DNA of 64,000 nucleotides from Sphagnum compactum. Taxonomy: Eukaryota > Bryophyta > Sphagnopsida > Sphagnales. Under the pieces are notes generated by a model. It was not told the DNA's origin, ran no database searches, and saw nothing but the letters and a program-made list of their open reading frames with translations. This document shows, piece after piece, positions 12,265 to 24,000 of the stretch. Position 1 is the first letter of the stretch, and the number at the start of each line of letters is the position of its first letter. The stretch lies in the NCBI GenBank assembly GCA_965153455.1, contig OZ234494.1:4402001-4466000 (forward strand). The letters run 5' to 3'. Made by a program: the position numbers and the translations under genes.

Positions 12265-15200
12265 TACTTTTCTTTGGATACTTGATAACTTATATGGAAG
12301 AACACATTGTCTTCCATTCTTGTTTCAAATTCTTCTCCATACTCTCCAAATGTCATTCACCAGCTAAAAGAGCTTTAGAGAGGGACCCATATTCTGTGAG
12401 GCACACTGGCACTCGCATCCTCACTTAGTCTCCTAGTTTTTGCTTCACACCATTGTCCTTATGATGTGCCCTAGTCTCCTCCTTGCTCATGCTTGCAATA
12501 TATTTATAAATTAACAAGGATATATTAATTTTAATATTTATTAACCCATTAGATAAATTTATATTAAGAATCAAAATATTCCATTAGGTTAAGGTTTGGG
12601 TACCCCCTCAAATCATATAAACCCCTTTTTGGGTAAAAAAATGGATATGTATTTTATTTATTCAATTAAATAAATGTTCACATTTTGGAATTTGAAAAAA
12701 ATAGTTTTTAAAGGCCAAATCCAATGTCGAAATGCAAGAATCCAAGTGTTTTAATTTGCCCTTGTCTACAAATATATACAAACATGTATTATTTTGATCC
12801 TCTCTTTCTTCTTTTGGCATCTCAATTCTATACCATATGGTTTGCCCAAAGTTTTCCCCTTTTCACCTATATAGCAATGTTTTATGTTTGAGAAATATAA
12901 CTATATCGTACCAAAATACGATCTAACAATAATGAAAATAAAATTATATGCCATATCTTTAAAAAATGACAAGTGTAAACCTAAAATTATATATTTAATA
13001 TTCCAAATATTTATGTGTTGGACCTATGTTTGTGTGTACTAGAGCCGAGAACATTTTTTATGACGATTAAAACATTTTGTCTTGTTGCACAAAAAATGTA
13101 TGGTGCAATTTCTTAATGAACTATGAATATTAGTTTTCAAGTTTGAAGACATTTGTCTAGTACCACATAAAGTGTTTGGAAAAAATTCATTAGACCATTT
13201 GTGTCATTCATCATAGGTCAATTGCTTTAGAGGAATGGTCACTTTTCTAGCCTTAACCACTTTGACTTATTTGTTTAAACTAGTGTTGAGCAATTATTTG
13301 ATTTTTCAAAGACTTGTCAATTTCACTTTTTTTTAATTCCATAATAAAAGAGCCATGGTTTTGGTTTTTGAAAAAAACAAAAAAACAAAGTACCATTAAT
13401 TATGGTATTTTCAAAAACCTTAAAAAACTAATGGTTTTCATGAAAGAACTAGTAAAAACTAGCAATTTTTTCATTGATTCTTTTTGGGTATTTTTTGATA
13501 ATTATATATTTTTGAACATTTTCATAACCAATTGGTAAATGGATATATACATGGTTTGATACACATGTGGGTTAGGTCTATGTCATATTTATCTAAGTCC
13601 ACGTTACAATAGTAATTAGATCTTAGTTACTATTAGTATTATAGTGCGATTAATGGGACATATAAGGTTATTCTTGGATGAAGTAATCTTAGAATTGTTC
13701 ATATTTGAAGGATGAAAAATGTAATAATAGTCACAAAGTAATCACAAAAATGTTTACAATTGAAATAAATTGTAAAGTTCAAAATATAGTCGCAAAAATG
13801 ATGAGAAATAATTGCATGCAACATGTAGCTCCATCTAGTTGTGAACCAATTAGTTACACAATATAAGATTTCTTTTAGTGAATGATGGTGTTATTTTTAA
13901 TGTCCAAATGATGTGAATAAAAAAAAGCAATGAATGTGAACAATCAATTGAAACCCAATGTATTTTTATGGAATTATGATTCATTTCCATCTTTTGCGAT
14001 GTTTGAAATTGTAGAATTAACAAAGATATTCATAAATGTTAATTGCCATTAAAACTCCAAAAGGATTCTTCCACATGGTTCCAAACAATTATTTTAAATG
14101 TACATATATGTTTACTCTTATGGCATTAACATTAGAGCTAAAGACCTTTGATACTAGTGATCACATGAAGACAAGGATTAAAGACAATGCTTCAAAATTA
14201 GATGAACTTTGAATGTGAATTTTATTGAAATGTGAATAGGCTCAATGACCATACTAGATGACCATTTTTTGTTTAGGGTGTAGGGTTTTATGAAAAAAAC
14301 CATAACTAATTCAAAATGTTTCACATGTCACATGCATTTTGCATATTTTTATACAAGAATACATTTGTTTGCTAAGGGTTAAGGTTTAGGTCATCAAGTG
14401 GCCACAAATAACATAAAATGATAGAATTAAAATTTTGTGCATGAAGATTTAGGATTTTAAAATATTCGTTTTTTCTTTTGGAATATTGTGATTTAAGCTA
14501 GTGAACAATAATACCCTACAACAGAAAATATATAACTATGTTTCCAAAGTAAATATATATACCTTGATGTTGTTTATGTATATATAAATATATATAAGGA
14601 TGATATTGAGTGTTTTTCTTTGCATGGTAATTTTTTGCAACTTGGCAAGTAAAAAAAGGGAGGTGCAAATGGTTTTTTGGGGAAAAAATGGGCCCAAGTC
14701 ATGACACTATGAAAATAAAAAAATAAAAAATCATATTTCAAGAATAAGTTCCAACAAGTCACCAAGTTACAAAAGGAATCCTAAATTCTTAAACTTCCCT
14801 CTCTTACCTCTTACCAAATTTGGCTTAGTCCCGTTGAGCATGATCATCAACCCACCTACTTCACGAATTTGAAAAAAAAAATTTGATCCACAAAGTTTTT
14901 GAAAAAATTAATTGAAATTTTAAATATTATTTTTGCAAAACATGAAAATCCATTACCAAAATAACATGGAAAAGGCCACCAACCAATGATGCCTTTAGAT
15001 TTTGAATGGGATTGAATTACTATGTTGTGGTGCAATTCAAAAGTTCATGGGGATTAACATAGATGAGGATATAAATTCCAACAAACCAAATGAGTTAATG
15101 CAACATGCATTTCATGGACTTTGTATTTTTTTTGTGAAGGATGGGGGTTTGTTGGATTTTTAATTTTTTCCTTGGACCTTCTATTCTCACCAAACTCCAA

Positions 15201-16182
15201 CCAAGTTCCCATTGTTTTGCCAACATGTTCCACTAGGTTGGTAACATGTTCCCAAATAGATCCCAATGTGTTCACCAACAAGTTCCCAATACCCAATTCA
15301 CAATGACATAGTTGAAAACTTGGTTCCAAGTCACCACATAATGAAGAAAAAAATTCAACAAGGTTGTTACAATGGACTCAATCCCAATAATCTTGAATGA
15401 ATAACCCTAGGTAGACAATAACTAATAGGGAAGGAGGGTGAAGTTTAAGACATGATTGTGGCAATCAAATAGAATTTGATACATTGAGTTGTGCATCACA
15501 TGAATGTTTAACATTCTAGTTTAAAAATTTGTGATTACAAAGAAAAAGAAAAAAAAAGACTTTGTTCACATTTAGGGCTCACAATTGCAGGAATATGACA
15601 ATTAGACCAACTTGAACCTCTACACATATTGGGTGAATTGCAACTTGCTACCAAAGGAATTTGAACTTGATCAACCCCCCTACTTGTTGGAATGATTTTT
15701 TTGGCACATTTTGTGTGGTAAATATGTATCCAAATTTAAGGAGTTCATGAATTTCATAAGGAATCACAAAAAGAATTTATCGGAAAGGCTTGCAATAGCT
15801 TAAAAATAACATGTAATCAGTAACCTTTCATTTGCCTAATGTGAATGTATCGACCTTGCAACATTAATGGAATATGGTATCTTTGAAAGAATAACTTAAT
15901 GTGTTTATTATACATATTGTTTTGAAATTGCACAATTTTTTTTAAGAACTTGAATTCATCCCCCCCCCACACATTTCATTGTTCTATATGCATTCTTATG
16001 TTGTCTAATGGCTTGTTTGGTTTGCTACCCTCTATTTGATTTCCTTTGGTTTCCTCCATCAATGAGCTTGGAAACAATAAACTCCACAAATAATGAGTTC
16101 AAGGTTTCATTGAATTTGTGTTGGTTGTATCCATTCTAATTATTGAACCAACACCATTGTTGTTATTTAGAATTTGGAATTG
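12265..16182. other. AT-rich gene desert
   Basis: After the QPT stop codon and a short probable 3' UTR the sequence becomes A/T-rich, with many short poly-A and poly-T runs and frames of at most about 90 codons without family motifs. I see no gene, tRNA or recognisable transposon domain here. A TA-rich stretch lies at about 14570-14600. Confidence 0.55.
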
Positions 16183-16184
16183 AT

Positions 16185-17171
16185 TAGTGAAGAAACTACA
16201 TGATGGTTTTTCTCTACCATTTATTAAGTAGATGAGTTTCAAAATTCTAGTTTCCAAGATAGATTATATTATTTAAAAATGTTAATTAACGCGCCCCCAA
16301 GTTCCTTGTTTGACCCAAAAAGGGTCCAACTATGTTAAAGAGCGAAAGTAGTTGGAACTTGGTGCCGCTCCCAGCTCCCAGGACCAAAGGGGGTGAGAGG
16401 GGCGTGTTGAAAGTTTCGGGATTAAACTAGGAAGAGGGACATCGTATTTAGTTGTTGGGTCCTGCATCCAAACCAACCAACAAGTTGGTTAGTTCACATT
16501 CGGGAACACTCTTGGTGTTGGGACAAGCCACGGGCAACACGGACTCATTTGACTCACCACGGCCCAGACTTGGGGGAAGCCACCATCTTCCCCCATATAG
16601 TATTCTCTGCGTTTGCCCACAGCACCTACATCCGAATGGCTTTTTGTCCCGGTTTGGACTCCCGGGACTTTGGAAGCTCATAACTCCTAGCTCAGACCTC
16701 CGATTGGGATGACGTCTGAAGTAAACTTGTAACTCTCCTCAAGATCTTTTCAACGGTGTGTCACACTCCACCTGCACATATCGGGGTCGGGTCGATTCCT
16801 GATTTTTAGTGGTCGGGAGTCAAACTGCCAGTTTGACTCCCGACCTTTCTTTCGACCATAACTTGTGCTGCAGATGTCTGAATGGCCCATGCGAGGCCAT
16901 TTTCGACATCTACACTTCAAGACCTTTCCAACGGTATAAAAAACACTTTAATGCGAGGTGTTTGGACGCCTATAATCAAGCTCTAAATTTTTGGGAGTCC
17001 CAGAGGACTCCAAGTTCCCACTTTTGGGAGTGTGAGTTTCATTTCTCACACTTGCCTCAAAGTGGGGTAGTGAAGAAACTACATGATGGTTTTTCTATAC
17101 CATTTATTAAGTAGATGAGTTTCACAATTCTAGTTTCCAAGATATATTATATTATTTTAAAATGTTAATCA
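16185..17171. mobile_element. GC-rich 0.8-kb insert flanked by 102-bp direct repeats
   Basis: Two direct copies of a 102-bp AT-rich sequence (16185-16286 and 17068-17169, beginning tagtgaagaaactacatgat) differ at only about five positions. Between them lies about 780 bp with clearly higher G+C than the surrounding desert. Trimmed to TG...CA, the arms would be 101-bp terminal repeats, and a purine-rich aaagtgggg precedes the right arm. I see no tRNA primer-binding site after the left arm and no target-site duplication. Candidates are a TRIM-like LTR element, or an insertion accompanied by a local duplication. Only short non-coding frames are present. Confidence 0.55.
16811..16845. repeat. 16-bp perfect hairpin inside the GC-rich insert
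   Basis: GGTCGGGAGTCAAACT (16811-16826) is exactly complementary to AGTTTGACTCCCGACC (16830-16845), with a 3-base loop. Related gactccc/gggagtc words recur elsewhere in the insert (about 16660-16675 and 16995-17030), so the insert has internal secondary-structure potential. Confidence 0.75.
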
Positions 17172-17559
17172 TATTCGTTTTTTTACTTGTTTTATTTATT
17201 TTCAGTATTGATAAAATCATTTATTGCCTTAAGATACACTGTGAAAAAATCATGTTTGTTGCAATTAGTTTTAACATGATGTAAAATACTAATTTTATAT
17301 GTAGATTTTTTAATTAATAACTTATACACATATTTTTTTTGGTATTGTAAATTTTATTAAATGTTATTTTGAATAAATTTTACATCTAATTTTTTGGAAG
17401 TGTCCTTTCATTTATAAAAATAAATTTAATATGAAATATAACATATTTAAAAAATTGTATGAGTACCAAATCTCAAGATGCTTTTGCATCATCCACAATA
17501 TTGTTGAAGATATATTGAGACGCTTGCATTTTATGGCCATGGGCATTTAAACATGTGGC

Positions 17560-19196
17560 TTAGAAAATGAAACCAACATAATCAAAACATAGATATTCAA
17601 CGCTTGAGTTGTTGAGATCCAATGATCTTGGTTTCCATTTATAATGCATAATATTGTGGGTATAATTAACCAGATATCGGAATTCTTTGAAAACATTAGA
17701 TGTATACTTTGTGGCAAGATCCAAGTAATGAAAATAAAATTGTCCTTGGAAAATGTTGATGGCTATTACATAATCATAAACAAAAACATCTGGCTTTTGC
17801 ATGAATTTGATTAGTGCATGGATTATTTTTAACATTTGAATCAAACAAGAGAGGGAAATGATCAATTCACATCATAAAGGAGTTCAAATTTCACCTTGGG
17901 AACCATGAAAGATGGATTGTCTTTTGCCATTTTTGCAACTAATGGCATGTACATGGACATTACTTGTTTTGCTGGGGTGAACATGCTAATTTAACATGAT
18001 TTTACATTATGCAAAATCTTGTTTTTTTTGCCTTCTTCAAATTTGCAAAACTCAAGGGGTTTTGTTGGGCTTTGAAAATAAATACATAATATGTTGAAAT
18101 AAATCCTCTATGTGTTTCACAACAAGTACTTAAGACAAAATCTACATTACTAAATTGGTGGATGTGCTATGAAGTGAATGCCTTCCAAGTGGGGAACAAA
18201 CTTATCTTGTAGTTGGTAGGTCACACCATTTTTCATGCCTCGGAAAACATTCACACTATTAGCATTATATAATATCAACTTCATAGCAATATTTGTTTTA
18301 GAAACACCCACATATTTTTTCATAATATCAATAATAATCTTTCTTAGATTATTAAAACCCCCTCCCCTAATGACATGTTCTAAAAAAATCAACACATGTA
18401 AATGACACCAATTTTGGACAACATAACAATGGATTAGAACTCATGATTGGTTATCAAGCGTGGTGATTCCATCATAAGAAAAGGCAAGGTACTTTGAACC
18501 TACAACAACCTTTCACATTTTTTTTGGACACTTGTTTGTGTAAACATTCAACCATTAGCCAATGAGTTGAATCATTGCAATGATTCACAGGGTTTAGGGG
18601 AACATTGAGAAAAAAAAAACAATGGTTCATAGTTTCATATTCCAACATAGGTTGGCCTTGCTGTAATAATTGTAGAATTGTGCAAACTTTCCCCTTTTAA
18701 ACCTCGTTAAATCACTTATTCAACAATGGAAATGCGACATCATTGAGAGTATTGCATTTCTTGTTCACATAAAATTCACCTTTCTTATTGCCCATACATG
18801 GCATGTCCCACACCACTTTTATCTTTCGTGCATGTTATCAAGTGTGTTAAATTTTAAACCCAAAATGACTTTCATAGCCAAACACACAATGCATTTCACC
18901 TGGTTAACTTCCCCAAAATCAATTTTGAACATTTATGCCCGTGAAATTTGTGTAGCCCAAAATTTTCTGCATTTGCGAAAAACATCATAAACCTTTTTCA
19001 GCTTCTTTGGATGCGATTTGGGCTCGTTTCCTTCAGTTGGCAAAATAAAGATCTCGAACACATAAGCTTTAGTAGGAGGAACAAAAGTGGACAAATCGCT
19101 CGGGCACACCAATTGCATAGTAGGATTGTTGTGATTTGGTTCTGAGTTCAAATCAACCTTATGTTTGGTGTTCAAGCTTGCCTCAGAAGATGACAT
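17560..19196 (-). pseudogene. Decayed hAT-like (KIAA1586/ZNF862-type) transposase remnant
   Basis: Four collinear minus-strand fragments read in the order expected for a BED-type zinc-finger/hAT-like transposase, broken by stops and frameshifts. 18933-19196 is an N-terminal lead. About 18720-18930 contains a CxxC finger (EVNQVKCIVCLAMK) and then, after a frame change, NKKGEFYVNKKCNTL. 18150-18395 holds GMKNGVTYQLQDKFVPHLEG followed by IHFIAH, which resembles the 'dG.RNGVt.qlk...P.l.giHC.AH' core of this family. 17560-17865 resembles the following helical region (VFVYDYVIAINIFQGQFY). No intact frame remains and no terminal inverted repeats were found. The family assignment is from memory of conserved blocks. 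Confidence 0.5.
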
Positions 19197-19199
19197 TGT

Positions 19200-21033
19200 T
19201 GAAAATTCATGTGAGTCGTTAGGATTCCAACTAGACTTGAATTAAAAAATTAAGATAATATCAATTGTACACTTCCCCTTCCTTTTTGAAACCATGGTGT
19301 CCAACACTTGCACAACAATGTACAATAAAAACCTGAAACCCAATTTCAAAGGCTCACTTGGTTTCAAAAGTTTAGAGCTTTCAGATCGAAAGATTCCAAA
19401 AATGTATTTTCAAGGTTGAGGTTGGGTGACAAGTCTTATGTGTAACACTTAAAGGACAATCACAAACCATTGAATTCAATGACAAAAAATGCGTGGCCAC
19501 AACTCCACATCATAATTCGCCCAATCTTTCTTTGTTGTTTCTCTTCATGTTTTAGCACTCTCAATGCTAGAAATGACAATGGTTGCTCCATGATTACCGA
19601 AAGTAATAGCAAAGGAAGTGAGTAACAAATTGACTATTATCGGTGAAAGAAGATCTCTCATCCATGGAGTTGGGTGATGATTGACCTAGATTGAATGATG
19701 CAAGCCAACGACGGATTGATGTCAAACCTAGTTAAAGTAGGCGATGTACATGTAGGGTTACATCACATTGTGACGATGTAGTTCAATGCGCTTGATGTGA
19801 AATATGGTGATTAAATTTTTTTTTCGGATGCCTTTTTTTTTCCTTCAATGCATTTCACCCATCAATTTCTTCTTTTGCTTTATGCCGATTTTTCACTTTA
19901 TTGGAAAAATGGCTGATGAGGGTGGGTAGTGCGTATGTAGGGTTTAGGGTTTAGGGTTGATGAGGTTGTAGGGGCTACTCGGGCAATAGCATAGAGTCAG
20001 TGGGCCCAAATTTGAGCAATCCAAGCAAAATAGAAAATGCTCTATTTCGAGTTCTTTAGACTTGTGGATAAGTGAATGATAATGTACACTTTTTGTCCAT
20101 TTTAGGGTTTCGTTTGAGTTCAGTGCAGTGACACGGTGCGTGTGCAGCTCGGGACGAGAGGTTGTTGTGCCGATCAATTGAGGTTGGTTTTCTTCGAGAG
20201 CATAACGTTGAATTGCATTGATCTGTGAGTTTCCAGAAGGATTTTGTTTCCAAGGGGTTTTTTTTTTTTTTTTTGTCTTCCTTCTGTATCGACGGTGGAA
20301 TCTCGAATTTTGATGAGTGTTTTTTTTCTTGCTGGCTTGCTTGCTTGCTTGCAGAGGTATTGATGCCCACATCATTCTTTTGAATCTTAGCGCCTTTGGT
20401 TTCATGAACTTTTTCCCTTCTGGTTTTCAAAGGTAGGTGTCAATAAAGTTTTAACAAAAAAAAGGGAATTCCCAGTATCAAAGGTTGTTTAGAGTAAGAA
20501 GGAGAAGTGATTCCAACAGCAGTGGCAAAAGTAAAATGTCCCGGTGGATCAAAGTTGCCTCCCCCCCCAAATTTTTTTTTCCAAGATCAAAAGTTGCAAA
20601 GAAAAGTCCAGGAATTGAGGATTTTTTCTCTTGTGGTTGTTGTATAGGGTAAGAGGGGGGGGCGGAGGCGAGGGGAAAGTGATTTCCAACAGTGGCAAAA
20701 AGCTCCAGAATTAAGTAACCTTCCTGGGCTTTGGAGATTTAGGAATAGTTGGGAATCAAGTAGAGTTTGAGCATTGAGGTATTGAGAGGTATAGTCATAG
20801 GTTGTAAGTTTAAGGGTTTAGGGTTTAGACTTCAAAAATTTCATTTGATTTCCACTGTCTGTGTGTTTTTGTTCTATCACAGAATTTGGCATCTTCAATG
20901 GTTTTCTCTTCGCAAGAATTTAGTACTAGGATCTCAATTTGTTCATCTTCACAGAAAAAACAATGTTGTTGGATGATGATGGAAGGATCTCCACAGCAAG
21001 GATTGATGATGTATTATGGTGGAGATTTGACAG
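19200..21033. other. Intergenic DNA and probable LCBK2 5' region
   Basis: The sequence passes from AT-rich desert to a transcribed-looking region. It contains three tandem TTTAGGG-like units at 19938-19957, another telo-box-like stretch at about 20815-20832, a long poly-T at about 20260 and a (TTGC)n run at 20328-20353. A 53-codon ATG frame (20898-21059, beginning MVFSSQEFSTRIS) ends just before the lipid-kinase frame and is out of register with it. It may be an upstream ORF or a mis-joined first exon. Confidence 0.45.
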
Positions 21034-24000
21034 AATTCCAATTTCAACCCAATTCTTAGAGACATAAGCAACTTGGAGGAGAAGTTCTCTAAGGACAGGA
21101 TTCAATTAAACAGCTCCGAGAACTTCTGCAAGCACAGGATTCAATTCAGCAGCAACGGCTCTGAGAACTTCTCTAAGAACAGGATCCAATTCAGCAGTGG
21201 GTCTCAGGATTTATCCAAGGACAGGATTCAATTCAGCAGTGGGTCCAAGAACTTGTTGAAGGACAATATTCAATTCAGTGGCTCCAGTCAGATGTCTTCA
21301 GAAGGAGAATTTGTGAACCGGGACTATGTTTTTGTTGTGAATCCCACTGGTGAGGTTTACATCAGTGGCTTTGGCCTCTTATTGTACAAAGTATCTGCTT
21401 GATTTCATCTTGTTTTTATATGCTGCATTGCTGCCTATTTTACCATAGATCTAAACCATTGATATATGCTATACTGAAATTGGACATCTTTCATTTGCTA
21501 AAACTCTATAGGATGCATGGCAAGATGCTCTAGCAAAGTGTGCACTACTGGGTGGTAAAGAAAGTTCTGATGGTCAAATCATTGTGCTATGAAGGTGGAA
21601 ATGGGCGTACAGGACGGGATTGGCAAAAACTGCTGCCTTTGTTACATTCTCGCCTTGGCAAATCCTGGAATGTATGCTCTTTCCTTCAATCTATGTTATC
21701 AGATCTGAATTCTCCATAATTTTTGTTATTGGTTTGCTTCTCAATTCTTGTCAGGTTGACTTGGCAAAGGTTCTCAACACTTATGAGTAGTTTGTTCCTT
21801 TATCTCAGTGTTCATGATTGTGCTTCATAGGTCTTGAACATAATCTGGAAGCAAATTCTCAAGTAAATTCAATAACAGAGCTGTTATTATTATCTCCAAA
21901 AGTTTTGGGACTATTGAGAGGTCTTTATAGATGATGAGCCTGTGAGTTATGGTCAGATTCGAAATTCTGTAAGATGCAGGCTGCACAGATTCGGGACAGG
22001 AGTTCTGAAAGTCTTTTATGATCACAGCATGTTTGGCTGACATGTACCTCATATTGGAAGCCTTTAGCTGCGTTGAGATCTCTGATTGCAGATGTACAAT
22101 TGCAGGTACGTGAAGCCCTGACAACTGGCCCGCTTCATGCTATAGAGCTTGCAAGGGAGGTGAGGAAAATCAACTCTGAACAATCATACAGTAGCAACTC
22201 TCAGTTTGTTCATAATTGTCAGTTTAACAACTTAATCTGCGATCACAAATCAAAGAAACGTAGCTTCATATTTGGTTATATAGCAAACTTCAGCACTGAA
22301 TTCTCCAATCCTGCTTGTAAAATAAGCCATATTTAGATGTGACATAGTGCAGGTTTGTGAGCAGTGATTGACAAATATAATACCATGTTTGGGCTGGCCA
22401 TCTCTCAATTGAGGAAAACCAGCAAGTTATGTTCAGTATCAAAAATCAGTTATGGCAGATAGATTTTTTTCCTGGCAGTGCCTATGGATCTGAAGAGGCT
22501 GCAACTGGAATTGACAGAAATCAGTGGGATTTATCTCAAGAAGATAGTGATCTGCTCACCCAATGCATGTGGCAGGCAGTTCAGAATGGAGCGGCCGCTG
22601 TAGTTGCTGTTGGGGGTGACGGAACCCTGAATGAGGTAATTGCACTGTGAATTTGGAAGTATAGGCCTACATTTGCATGTTATCATCTCTTTTGACATTA
22701 TTAGATCACATCCAAACCATATTGAACCATTTTGAAGGTAGCTACAAGAACCCGAAGAAATCATGTATTTTACTTTGTGACGCAAAAGTGTTTGAAATGC
22801 TGGAATGCACTGGAATAGCCTCCTCTACAGCTTGAAATATCCAGAGATTAGATTCTTGCATGACCTGGACATTTTCTTCATCCACATAATCTGTTTGTAA
22901 AGCAAAAGACTGAAATGCTAGCTTGTTACTGTCACTTGAATATGTTATTTACAAATCAAAATGAGAAAATCCCATGGCATTAGTTCTTACTATGCATAAT
23001 TATACTAACAGAGTCTGATGCATGGATTCTGCTTTTGTACATTGTGCAAAATACATTTGTGTTAGTGAATGAAGCAGTTCATAAGAACAAGAAAACTGGT
23101 AGACCAAAAGCAGAGCACTTGAGTCTTATTATAGACTGCATAATTTTGAGTCAACCTATTTTGTAGCTTGACTATGGTATTGGCATTTGGGGGTGAGTAG
23201 TTTACATCACAAGCATTTGGAGGAGGGAATGTCTGTGCCTGATGCTGGTCTGCAATATGGATTCTGAGATTAGGTACTGAATGGATTCTTCAAGGATGGA
23301 GAAGCTGTCCACCCACAGGAAGTTCAAGCAGGGCCACGCACTGCCATTGGGGTACCTCCTTACCAAATTCCTTATGTATTGTCATTCCTTTGGTAATTAT
23401 AGTAGTCAACTTTAGTCACTATGTGATATTGGTATGCATATTTTTCAAAATCAAAGCCTCTCCATTGTGAATGAGTCTGGCAGAGAAAGTCTTGATTGCA
23501 AGGATGTACTTCTACCACACACGTAGCCTTTCCAGAACATATTCCATGTGCAGATGTGAAGTTATTTCACCATTGGATTATCAATAGACAAATGAAGCAG
23601 AGATTGATCAATCATTCAATTTGTGCCTTTTTGGAACTCCAGTTAGTGAGGTGATTGTCTTCAACTGCTAACTTTTGAAAGGGCACAGTCATTCAATTTT
23701 TCTGTTCCCCAAACAACCAGAGAAAACTACCCATCGTTGTTAGGTTTTTGGGTGAAGAAGGAACACAAAAGCCATTGCCTGGTTTGTTTTGATGGTTTTA
23801 CAGCTTATTCCAATGGGCACTGGATCAGATTTTGCCCGACACTTTGGTTGGTGAGTTGTTATAACATCTCCCCCTGGTTTCTCGTTCTCTGTTGATCTGA
23901 TTTGGTTATTTGCCTTCACACTAACCTAGTTGAAATCTTAAGGAACCAGGTATGGTCAAGATGATCACAGAGTGTTTGGAATTTCATTCTTGGGATATGT

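Noticed and set aside
19938-19957. Three TTTAGGG-like units, possible interstitial telomere
   Set aside because: Too short for a telomere relic; telo-box-like motifs are common in plant upstream regions.
22429-22575. Possible 39-residue insertion in the kinase before GGDGT
   Set aside because: The frame is open, but an AG acceptor at 22574-22575 in phase 0 joins LARE directly to [17 protein letters not shown], which matches the family length without an insertion.
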